This document shows, piece by piece, positions 44,142-51,762 of a stretch of DNA of 64,000 nucleotides. Position 1 is the stretch's first letter; every line of letters starts with the position of its first letter. Below the pieces are notes generated by a model. It searched no databases. It saw only the letters and a program-made list of their open reading frames with translations, and was not told the DNA's origin. Location of the stretch: NCBI RefSeq assembly GCF_900167225.1, contig NZ_FUXH01000004.1:87437-151436 (forward strand), read 5' to 3'. A program made the position numbers and the translations under genes. Origin of the DNA: Porphyromonas crevioricanis. GTDB lineage: Bacteria; Bacteroidota; Bacteroidia; Bacteroidales; Porphyromonadaceae.

Positions 44142-45569
44142 ATGGATCAAACAGTACAAACGATGAGGGATAAGCCGCTCCTGCGCTGGACCGTCCTTAT
44201 CCTGCTTGCGTCCACAATGCTCTTTGCCTATATGTTTGTGGACATTCTGTCTCCTCTGCAGGCAATGCTCACAACAAACAAAGGTTGGTCTCCCGTTGAT
44301 TATGGGAATTTTGCCGGGAGTGAAATGTTCCTCAATGTGTTCTTTTTCTTCCTCATCTTTGCGGGGATTATCCTAGACAAAATGGGAGCCCGCCGTACAG
44401 CTATCCTCTCAGGAGTTGTAATGGTTATCGGTGCTTTTCTGAAATATTATGCAGTTTCTTCTGCTTTTGAAGGCAGTGCTGCCGAAGCTTTCTTTACCAA
44501 CAACTTCAACCTGCCCAAAGCCTGGTGGAATGTAACTCCCTTCTTCGAGGGGATGGCTCCTTCAGCCAAAATGGCTTCGGTGGCATTCATGATTTTTGGA
44601 TGTGGCGTAGAGATGGCAGGTATCACTGTTTCCCGTGCTATCGTTAAATGGTTTCAAGGTTACGAATTGGCTATGGCCATGGGAGTAGAAATGGCTATTG
44701 CCCGCTTGGGGGTCGCTGCCGCCGTACTATTAGGCCCGCGTATTGCAGACATGAGTGGATTGGTGGATGTATCAAGACCGGTATTGCTCTGCGCTGCTCT
44801 GATGTGTATAGGTCTACTGAGTTTCTTTGCATTCTTCTTTATGGACAAGAAACTCGATGCAGAGATCGGCCACAGCACGGAAGAGAAAGATGATCCTTTC
44901 AAATTCAAGGATCTGGGCAGGCTGTTTGGAAGCAAGACATTCCTCATTGTGGCACTCTTGTGCATGCTCTACTATTCAGCCATTTTCCCTTTCCAAAAGT
45001 ATGCTATCAATATGTTGCAGTGTAATCTCAATATGAGTTCGGAAGATGCTGGATGGATTTTCTTCTTCTTCCCTCTCGGGGCGGCTGCTATCACTCCCTT
45101 CCTTGGGAACTTCCTTGATCACAAGGGAAAAGGCGCAACAATGTTAATGCTCGGAGCCATACTAATGATTTCTTGTCATAGCCTTTTTGCATTCCTCCCC
45201 CATTTTGCCGGAGCTAAGACTGTTATTGCCTTCTTGGCGATTATTCTTTTGGGTATTTCCTTCTCTCTGGTACCTGCAGCTCTTTGGCCTTCTGTACCCA
45301 AATTGGTAGAAGGGAAACTGCTCGGATCGGCCTATGCTGTTATCTTCTGGATCCAGAACATTGGTCTCTACTCCTTCCCGATGATTATCGGTAATGTACT
45401 CCGCTCCAGCAATCCAAATGTGGAAGATCCCTTGCAATACAACTACATGAACCCTATGCTGGTATTCGCCAGCTTGGGTATAGCAGCTCTTATCCTTGGC
45501 TTCTGGCTCAAAGCTGAAGATAGAAGGAAGGGCTATGGCTTGGAGCTTCCCAATATAAAGAAGAAATAA
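44142..45569 (+). CDS. MFS transporter, MFSD1-like
   Basis: A 475-residue major facilitator with twelve hydrophobic segments. The loop 2-3 motif is GIILDKMGARRTAILSG near 77-93. The C-terminal half has FLDHKGKGATMLMLGA and LLGISFSLVPAALWPSVPKLVEGKLLGSAYAVIFWIQNIG; this WPSVP...GSAYA block resembles the MFSD1 group, in which the mammalian member carries dipeptides. Peptide transport would suit this organism but is inferred. It starts 53 bases after folC and ends at a strong terminator. Confidence 0.72.
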   Translation: MDQTVQTMRDKPLLRWTVLILLASTMLFAYMFVDILSPLQAMLTTNKGWSPVDYGNFAGSEMFLNVFFFFLIFAGIILDKMGARRTAILSGVVMVIGAFLKYYAVSSAFEGSAAEAFFTNNFNLPKAWWNVTPFFEGMAPSAKMASVAFMIFGCGVEMAGITVSRAIVKWFQGYELAMAMGVEMAIARLGVAAAVLLGPRIADMSGLVDVSRPVLLCAALMCIGLLSFFAFFFMDKKLDAEIGHSTEEKDDPFKFKDLGRLFGSKTFLIVALLCMLYYSAIFPFQKYAINMLQCNLNMSSEDAGWIFFFFPLGAAAITPFLGNFLDHKGKGATMLMLGAILMISCHSLFAFLPHFAGAKTVIAFLAIILLGISFSLVPAALWPSVPKLVEGKLLGSAYAVIFWIQNIGLYSFPMIIGNVLRSSNPNVEDPLQYNYMNPMLVFASLGIAALILGFWLKAEDRRKGYGLELPNIKKK

Positions 45570-45606
45570 GCTAACCTACAAGCTCTTAGTTTAGTCTAGA
45601 GCAAGC

Positions 45607-45646
45607 AGCCCTCGGTGATGCATAAGCATTGCCGAGGGCTTTTTTT
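45607..45646 (+). terminator. intrinsic terminator after the MFS gene
   Basis: AGCCCTCGGTGATGC (45607-45621) pairs with GCATTGCCGAGGGCT (45626-45640) with two G-U pairs, an ATAA loop, and a TTTTTT run after the stem. Confidence 0.92.
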
Positions 45647-45909
45647 CTGCAAACAAAGCATATATAGCCAATCTCAAGAAAGTATATTGCCGTTTCCGAC
45701 TAATACAATGATCATCAAAGGCGTTGTGTGTGTTCGAGCTTCAATCGGTGCTAAAACAAATATCCCGACGAACACAACGATTATCAGGAACTGCAACTTC
45801 CGCAGTAGAAACCATATTTGTTTGGCTTTGACTAATTTTGCGAAGTATGTCGTCTTCCCTCGTTCCCTATTGAGAAGGTCGACTCGCTGATTACACAAGA
45901 AATCAAGAA
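45647..45909. other. intergenic region before the nucleotidyltransferase gene
   Basis: With the terminator this makes a gap of 340 bases between genes. It contains imperfect inverted segments (CGTTGTGTGTGTTCG near 45720-45735 and CGAACACAACG near 45771-45781) and small frames on both strands that I do not accept as genes. Confidence 0.4.
45833..45840 (+). promoter_or_regulatory. -7 element for the nucleotidyltransferase gene
   Basis: TAATTTTG, full -7 match, 70 bases before the ATG at 45910. No well-spaced -33 TTTG. Confidence 0.4.
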
Positions 45910-46848
45910 ATGGAAGAACAAACCCACAAACCCACATTACTCGTGCTCGCCGCCGGTATGGGGAGCCGCTATGGAGGTCTCAAACAACTTGACGGAGTAG
46001 GCCCTCAGGGAGAAACTATCATGGACTATTCCATATACGATGCTGTTGCAGCAGGCTTCGGTCGTGTCGTATTTGTCATCCGGCACAGCTTTGAGCAAGC
46101 ATTCCGCGAGAAAGTGCTTTCTAAATACAACCACATCATACCTACGGAAGTCGTCTTTCAAGAGATAAGCAAGCTTCCATCGGGCTATACCTGCCCCGAT
46201 GGGAGAGAAAAACCCTGGGGTACCGGACATGCTCTACAAATGGGAGCGGAAGTGATAGATGAGCCGTTTGGAGTGATCAATGCCGATGATTTCTATGGCA
46301 GACATAGTTTTGAGGTATTGGCCAATCGCCTTAATCAACTGCATGGGAGGAATGGGCAGTATTGTATGGTAGGCTTCGAGCTTGGCAAGACTCTAAGTGA
46401 AAGCGGTGCCGTATCCAGAGGAGTCTGTTCTATTGACGAGCAAGGGCTGCTCTCCACAGTGGTGGAGCACTCCGGTATTGAGATGAAAGACGGACAAATC
46501 CAATGCCCCGACCCGAAAAATCCAACAGAGACTAAAGTTCTCGTAGCCGAATCTATTGTGTCTATGAATATGTGGGGATTTACGCCCGACTATTTTGCAC
46601 ACGGAGACTTGTTGTGGCATAAGTTTTTGGATAAACGAATCAATGAGCCGAAAAGCGAGTTTTATATTCCAACCGTAGTTAGCGACCTAATCAGCTCCCA
46701 AAAAGCAACAGTAGAGGTGTTGCATTCCTCTGCCAAATGGTTTGGAGTCACCTATGCAGCCGATCGCCCTCAGGTAGTCGAGACTCTTGCAAAAATGACT
46801 CGTGAAGGCCTTTATCCCGATAATTTATTTCAAGCAAAACACCAATAA
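45910..46848 (+). CDS. nucleotidyltransferase (NDP-sugar pyrophosphorylase-like)
   Basis: A 312-residue NTP-transferase fold protein with the signature LVLAAGMGSRYGGLKQLDGVG (residues about 11-31), PWGTGHALQMGAE near 97, and VINADDFYG near 119, the metal-binding Asp. It should couple a nucleoside triphosphate to a phosphorylated sugar or choline-like group. In many Bacteroidota it pairs with an aminoglycoside/choline kinase-like gene, not seen here. It ends 13 bases before the pepO start chosen below. Substrate unknown. Confidence 0.82.
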   Translation: MEEQTHKPTLLVLAAGMGSRYGGLKQLDGVGPQGETIMDYSIYDAVAAGFGRVVFVIRHSFEQAFREKVLSKYNHIIPTEVVFQEISKLPSGYTCPDGREKPWGTGHALQMGAEVIDEPFGVINADDFYGRHSFEVLANRLNQLHGRNGQYCMVGFELGKTLSESGAVSRGVCSIDEQGLLSTVVEHSGIEMKDGQIQCPDPKNPTETKVLVAESIVSMNMWGFTPDYFAHGDLLWHKFLDKRINEPKSEFYIPTVVSDLISSQKATVEVLHSSAKWFGVTYAADRPQVVETLAKMTREGLYPDNLFQAKHQ

Positions 46849-46861
46849 AAGTATTGCAACA

Positions 46862-48907
46862 ATGAAAAAAACAAATGTTCTACTCGCCATGGCTACCGGC
46901 TGTACGTTAGTCTTGGGTGCTTGTTCAGGTAAGACCGGACAACAAGCAGAAAAAGTTCCAGCCATTGACCCCACGGCGATGGATACCACAGTAACGCCAC
47001 AAGACGACTTCTTCCGCTATGCCAACGGTGGATGGATGGCTAAGAATCCTCTCAAGCCGGAAGACAGCCGCTATGGATCTTTTGATGTATTGCGCGATTC
47101 TACCGAAGCTCGCATACACCGAATTGTAGAGAAATACTCTTCTACAAAACAGAAACCCGGCACGAACGAATACCGCATGGCCACTCTTTATGCTCAAGCC
47201 ATGGATAGCACTAAGCGTAATAGTGACGGAGCCGAACCTATCAAAGAGGATCTGAAAGAGATAGAGGCCATCACCGACAAGGCGATGCTTGGAAAGCTGG
47301 CAGGAAAATGGGACAAACAAGGAGCCAGTACATTCTTCGGTTCGGGTGTAGCTGCCGACATGAAGAATAGCAAAATGAACATGATGCATATCGCCCAAAT
47401 ATCCCTAACGATGGGCGACAAGAGCTATTACACAGACGATAGCGAGCCACACAAAGCCTATCGTCAGGCATATTTGGACTATTTCAAGGAATTGGCCAAG
47501 CTGTCCGGATATGAGCAAAGTGTAGCTGAGCGCATCGCAAACAACATGCTCAAAGTTGAGACAGAATTGGCCAAAATCAGCCTCTCTTCTGTAGAGCTAC
47601 GTGATCCAATAGCCAACTACAACAAGCTGAATGTAGCAGACTTTGTAGCTTCTCATAAGGCTTTTGACTGGAACGCCTACCTCGCAGAAAGGAACCTGAG
47701 TGATCTGAAAGAATGGGATGTAATGCAGCCTGCCTACTTCGAAAAATTTGACAAGTGGTTCGATGCTGCTCCTCTCGAAGAGATCAAGGACTTCTTGTTG
47801 GCCGGAGTAATGAACGATGCAGCCGATTATCTAAGTGATGACTTTGGAATTGCACAATTCAACTTCTTTGGTAAGACTCTTAGCGGTACAACAGAGCGCA
47901 AGGCCAGCTGGAAAAGAGCCGTCTCTACTATCGAAGCCGTGCTTGGGGAAGCTCTGGGGCAGATTTATGTGAAGGAGTATTTCTCAGCAGAAGCCAAATC
48001 CAAGATGCTCGTATTGGTGGAGAACTTACGCAAAGCCCTCAGTCAGAGAATTAATGGGCTGGAATGGATGAGCGATTCTACCAAGATGAGAGCGCAGGAT
48101 AAGCTCAACAGCTTTACCGTAAAAATCGGTTATCCCGACAAATGGAAAGACTATAGCAAGCTGGATATAAAGGAGGATAATTATTATGCCAACATAAAAC
48201 GAGCCATACAGTTCGAGCAAGACTACGAAATGTCTCAGCTGGGTAAAGAGGTCGACAAAACAAGATGGCATATGTCTCCGCAGACGGTGAATGCATACTA
48301 TGAGCCTTCGTCAAACGAAATATGCTTCCCGGCAGGTATCCTGCAACCTCCTTTCTTCAACATAGATGCAGATGACCCCGTAAATTATGGTGCTATCGGT
48401 GTTGTTATCGGGCATGAAATGACACACGGCTTTGATGATCAGGGACGTCTTTTCGATAAAGACGGCAATATGCTGGATTGGTGGATCAAGACAGACAGTG
48501 AGAAGTTCGAAGCAGCAACAAAGAAGCTCGTTTCACAATTCGATGATATTGTAGTAGCAGATGGCGTCCATGCCAACGGCGCACTCACTCTGGGTGAAAA
48601 TATTGCTGACCAGGGAGGTCTTATGATTGCCTACATGGCGATGAAAGAAGCCATGAAAGACAAGAAAGCAGAGGTGATAGACGGTCTAAGTCCGGAACAA
48701 CGCTTCTTCATCGGCTACGCTCGTGTGTGGGGACAAAATATCCGTAAGGAGGCTGCTCTTCGTCTTACAACTATAGATGTGCACAGCCTGGGCGAATACC
48801 GCGTAAACCAAACCTTGAGAAATATTGATGCCTTCTACGAAGCATTCAATGTACGTCCCGAACACAAGATGTACCTCAGCCCGGAAGATCGGGTACTTGT
48901 TTGGTAA
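46862..48907 (+). CDS. pepO: M13 (neprilysin-like) zinc endopeptidase lipoprotein
   Basis: A 681-residue zinc metallopeptidase that cuts short peptides. The start at 46862 gives a lipoprotein signal (MKKTNVLLAMATGCTLVLGAC, Cys21); the longer frame from 46802 would bury this. Zinc ligands are HEMTH at 518-522 and ENIAD at 579-583; NAYYEPSSNEICFPAGILQPPFF supplies the substrate-binding N-A-Y/F motif. M13 length is usually 650-700. It was probably acquired early by the genus; P. gingivalis PepO is known as a peptide-processing virulence factor. A terminator follows. Confidence 0.95.
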   Translation: MKKTNVLLAMATGCTLVLGACSGKTGQQAEKVPAIDPTAMDTTVTPQDDFFRYANGGWMAKNPLKPEDSRYGSFDVLRDSTEARIHRIVEKYSSTKQKPGTNEYRMATLYAQAMDSTKRNSDGAEPIKEDLKEIEAITDKAMLGKLAGKWDKQGASTFFGSGVAADMKNSKMNMMHIAQISLTMGDKSYYTDDSEPHKAYRQAYLDYFKELAKLSGYEQSVAERIANNMLKVETELAKISLSSVELRDPIANYNKLNVADFVASHKAFDWNAYLAERNLSDLKEWDVMQPAYFEKFDKWFDAAPLEEIKDFLLAGVMNDAADYLSDDFGIAQFNFFGKTLSGTTERKASWKRAVSTIEAVLGEALGQIYVKEYFSAEAKSKMLVLVENLRKALSQRINGLEWMSDSTKMRAQDKLNSFTVKIGYPDKWKDYSKLDIKEDNYYANIKRAIQFEQDYEMSQLGKEVDKTRWHMSPQTVNAYYEPSSNEICFPAGILQPPFFNIDADDPVNYGAIGVVIGHEMTHGFDDQGRLFDKDGNMLDWWIKTDSEKFEAATKKLVSQFDDIVVADGVHANGALTLGENIADQGGLMIAYMAMKEAMKDKKAEVIDGLSPEQRFFIGYARVWGQNIRKEAALRLTTIDVHSLGEYRVNQTLRNIDAFYEAFNVRPEHKMYLSPEDRVLVW

Positions 48908-48976
48908 GCAACATCTACGACTGTCGAATATTTACTTCACTGACAGTGTGAAGATATATCCGACAAGAAACGAAGA

Positions 48977-49017
48977 AGGAGGGTGTGTCAAAAGGATATT
49001 TTGGCCACCCTCTTTTT
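48977..49017 (+). terminator. intrinsic terminator after pepO
   Basis: GAGGGTG (48979-48985) pairs with CACCCTC (49006-49012), with a further inner CAAAA/TTTTG pairing, and TTTTT follows at 49013-49017. Confidence 0.8.
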
Positions 49018-49254
49018 GTATCCCTACACTTCCATTATATAGAGGAGAACATTGCAGGGGGCGTCAAGGAAATGCTTCTCAATAGTCCCTCTATCTCGGC
49101 TTTGCAGAGAGAGCATAGCGAGACTATATTGTGCAATGGCTCCTATTTAGCGATAAGTGTAAGACCTACATCGAATCAATCTCTCCGACTGACAATTTTT
49201 TCACTACACCACCCTTCTCGGTTTGCTTTCGCCACATCTTCCAGATTGGGCATA
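49018..49254. other. non-coding region between pepO and the 22-bp array
   Basis: With the adjoining terminator, array and promoter, the gap between pepO and the S41 gene is 579 bases. This part shows no gene, RNA or strong hairpin. Confidence 0.45.
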
Positions 49255-49364
49255 TACGACGAAAAATTTTCGTGGCCAAGAAAAATTATTTTCGTGCGCA
49301 CAAAAAAATATTTTCTTGCGCACGGAAATTTATTTTCTTGCGCACAGAAATTTATCTATATATA
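49255..49364. repeat. second 22-bp-period tandem repeat array
   Basis: Four 22-base units start at 49255, 49277, 49299 and 49321, with a fifth partial unit at 49343. The clearest two are CACAAAAAAATATTTTCTTGCG and CACGGAAATTTATTTTCTTGCG in composition, sharing TATTTTCTTGCG and CAC. The first unit is the most diverged. Long frames through it are only the repeat read in rotating phase. Confidence 0.85.
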
Positions 49365-49453
49365 TACGGAAACTCAGAAGGCTGACGTGTGCTGAAAAAA
49401 AAGTCGGGAAAATGGGTGTGGAATCATACAATTCGGAGAGGAATAGATATGAC

Positions 49454-49461
49454 TATCTTTG
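49454..49461 (+). promoter_or_regulatory. -7 element for the S41 peptidase gene
   Basis: TATCTTTG, full -7 match, 26 bases before the ATG at 49487. The -33 position has only ATTCGG. It rules out the earlier in-frame Met codons at 49223 and 49412. Confidence 0.5.
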
Positions 49462-49486
49462 CGCTGTGTGTTCGATACTGCAAGCT

Positions 49487-50596
49487 ATGAGAAAGACCTA
49501 CAACCAAAGACATATAACCCTACGAAGTCTCTATTTCAGATGGAGAAGGCTCAAATACCCGGCTCTGAGCTTTGGCGTTTTATTGAGCTGTCTCTTTGTC
49601 GGCTGCAGTACAGAGGATGACTACACAGCTGATCCAAAACGTAATTTCCGTGCCTTGTGGGAAATTTTGGATAAGGGGTATTGTTATTTCGACCTCAAGC
49701 TGCCACAAGACTCGACGTGGGAAGACTTGTACGAAAAACACATTCAGCAAATGCGCCCCGATATGACCACGGATGAGCTTTTCCGCAAGATGAGTGATCT
49801 GATACGAGAGCTCAGAGACGGGCATGTGAATATCATCACTCCTTTTGACTACGGACGCTATTGGGGTTGGAAAGAAAACTATCCGACCTCTCTAAACACC
49901 TATGTGAGGGGTAAATACCTGGGGAGAGATTACCGAATTGCAGGAGGTCTGAATTACGAACGGATTCGCTACAACAACCACGAAAAGGACTCCGTAGCCC
50001 TCATTGTCTACAATAGTTTTTCTTATCCGGTAAGCCATGCTAATATCAACGCAGCCCTTAGCCGATTGGCCGATTGTAAGGGAATTATTTTTGATATAAG
50101 GGAAAATGGAGGTGGCAACGTGAACTTGTCGGATCGTCTGGCATCTCATTTTGTGCGCGAGAAGACTCTCACGAGTTATATGCGACACAAGACCGGCCCG
50201 GGACACAACGATTTCTCTTCGCCACGAGCCATGTATATAGAGCCGGTGACAAGAGGGGTGCGTTGGTATAGACCCGTAGTACTATTAGTAGATAGAGGGG
50301 TCTATAGCGCAGCCAACGATTTCGTTCTAAAGATGAAAGATATCCCTCATGTACTTGTGTTGGGAGATACAACAGGAGGAGGAGCCGGCATGCCGATGTC
50401 TTCGGAACTTCCAAATGGCTGGGGGGTACGATACTCGGCGTCACGCACTTTAGACAAAAACATGCAGGATGTAGAGTTTGGAATTTCTCCTCACAAACGA
50501 CTTCCCTTCTCTGAGGAAGAAGCTGCTTCGGGTCGAGACAATCTCATCGAAGCCGGTATAGAGCATATCCGGCAAGAATGGGAACGCCTCCGCTGA
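49487..50596 (+). CDS. S41-family (tail-specific/tricorn-like) peptidase lipoprotein
   Basis: A 369-residue exported serine peptidase. The start at 49487 gives a lipoprotein signal with basic start and LFVGC (Cys40). The S41 core has LRDGHVNIITP, GIIFDIRENGGGNVNLSDRLAS, and VLLVDRGVYSAANDFVLKM, whose Ser274 is the likely nucleophile, then GDTTGGGAGMP. No PDZ domain is obvious. The substrate is unknown; degradation of periplasmic or surface peptides is plausible. It follows a 22-bp array, and its stop codon is the first TGA of the 29-bp repeats. Confidence 0.87.
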   Translation: MRKTYNQRHITLRSLYFRWRRLKYPALSFGVLLSCLFVGCSTEDDYTADPKRNFRALWEILDKGYCYFDLKLPQDSTWEDLYEKHIQQMRPDMTTDELFRKMSDLIRELRDGHVNIITPFDYGRYWGWKENYPTSLNTYVRGKYLGRDYRIAGGLNYERIRYNNHEKDSVALIVYNSFSYPVSHANINAALSRLADCKGIIFDIRENGGGNVNLSDRLASHFVREKTLTSYMRHKTGPGHNDFSSPRAMYIEPVTRGVRWYRPVVLLVDRGVYSAANDFVLKMKDIPHVLVLGDTTGGGAGMPMSSELPNGWGVRYSASRTLDKNMQDVEFGISPHKRLPFSEEEAASGRDNLIEAGIEHIRQEWERLR

Positions 50597-50677
50597 CAGC
50601 CCCCTCCTGCTATACAGACAGCTGACAGACCCCTCCTGCTATACAGACAGCTGACAGACCCTTCTGCTATACAGACA
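50592..50677 (+). repeat. 29-bp direct repeats starting at a stop codon
   Basis: Three head-to-tail copies, 50592-50620, 50621-50649 and 50650-50677, of a unit beginning GCTGACAG and ending GCTATACAGACA; copies differ at one or two bases and the last is one base shorter. The TGA stop of the S41 gene lies in the first copy. Confidence 0.95.
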
Positions 50678-50904
50678 AAAGAAACTTAGATCTGCCTTCT
50701 CTGAATTTGAGATAAAGGAGGGGAAGTTTGTCTTCCTTTAATTCTTGGCGAATCGACAAGCTCATGAAAACAAATATCTCAAACGATGTGTTATAGTAGC
50801 GAAAGAAGACAAGGCCGTCCGAATGAGGTTGCCCGGCTGAGTCTATTGACATAAACAAGGCAGACCTCTGGTATTTAATTTAATACAGAAAGTTAGAAGA
50901 TATT
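50678..50904. other. non-coding region before sodB
   Basis: With the repeats this is a gap of 308 bases. A TTGACA-like hexamer at 50846-50851 is followed by TATTTAAT at 50872, with spacing too long for a good promoter. No gene is visible. Confidence 0.4.
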
Positions 50905-51486
50905 ATGACCTACGAATTGATTCACCTCCCCTACGCATCGGACGCTTTGGCTCCGGTTATCAGCAAAGAAACCATAGAGTTTCACCATGGCAAGCACCTA
51001 CAAACTTATGTGGATAACCTCAATAAGTTGATTGCCGGCACTGAGTTTGAAAATATGCCCATAGAAGAAATCATCGCCAAGAGCGAAGGTGGAGTATTCA
51101 ACAATGCCGGTCAAGTCCTCAACCACAACCTTTATTTCACTCAATTCACTCCACAAGGGAAGGCACAGGAGAAGCCGGAAGGTAAACTGTTGAGTGCGAT
51201 CGAATCTACTTGGGGCAGCTTCGAGAAGTTTAAGGAAGAAATGACCAATGCGGCCATTACCCTTTTCGGCTCCGGATGGGCTTGGCTTGCAGCGGATAAA
51301 GATGGGAGATTGGTAATTACCAAGGAACCCAATGGAAGTAACCCCTGCAAGAATGGATTGAAACCTATTCTCGGCTTCGATGTTTGGGAGCACTCCTACT
51401 ACCTGACTTATCAAAACAAACGCGCTGATCACATAAAAGATCTGTGGACAATAATAAATTGGGAAGAAGTAGCAAAGCGATACTAA
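50905..51486 (+). CDS. sodB: superoxide dismutase (Fe/Mn family)
   Basis: Converts superoxide to peroxide and oxygen in the cytoplasm. The 193-residue protein is close in sequence to P. gingivalis Sod. Metal ligands are His27 (FHHGKH), His74 (LNHNLYF), Asp159 and His163 (GFDVWEHSYY). Gln70 (NNAGQVLNH) is the FeSOD-type glutamine, while Gly157 just before the Phe-Asp-Val-Trp segment is the MnSOD/cambialistic type, so it probably works with either metal. Single-gene unit ending at a hairpin. Confidence 0.96.
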   Translation: MTYELIHLPYASDALAPVISKETIEFHHGKHLQTYVDNLNKLIAGTEFENMPIEEIIAKSEGGVFNNAGQVLNHNLYFTQFTPQGKAQEKPEGKLLSAIESTWGSFEKFKEEMTNAAITLFGSGWAWLAADKDGRLVITKEPNGSNPCKNGLKPILGFDVWEHSYYLTYQNKRADHIKDLWTIINWEEVAKRY

Positions 51487-51520
51487 AATAAGGTTATCAC
51501 CTACACCTCTATTTTACATC

Positions 51521-51565
51521 CGAGAGGCCAATCCGAGTAGTAGAAATACTTGGGTTGGCCTCTCG
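51521..51565 (+). terminator. stem-loop after sodB
   Basis: CGAGAGGCCAATCC (51521-51534) pairs with GGGTTGGCCTCTCG (51552-51565) with one G-U-type step. Only a weak T-run follows (ATCTATTT). Confidence 0.65.
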
Positions 51566-51762
51566 ATCTATTTAAGAATAGCTTAGTGGGTATTCTTTTC
51601 ATCAAAAAGTTCGTTGAAAGTCCCCCTATCAGCTCATAATTCTTTACTATTCAGGCAGACAGACAAGCAGTTAGATTTAAGAAGAAAAAATTCAATAGCT
51701 CAAATAGAAAATTTCTCCACCTGTGTTAAACCTATATAATATGATTGACTCTATTGTTGTAA

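Noticed and set aside
45618..45640. Possible riboswitch or attenuator near the MFS gene
   Set aside because: The stem plus T-run is a normal terminator located after, not before, a gene.
45674..45937. Small minus-strand ORF with a hydrophobic stretch
   Set aside because: It starts inside the nucleotidyltransferase gene, has no promoter, and its composition could arise by chance. I would accept it only with a transcript or homologues.
48985..49395. ORF of 136 residues across the 49.3-kb array
   Set aside because: Much of its translation is the 22-bp repeat read in rotating frame; no family-like motif and no start signal.
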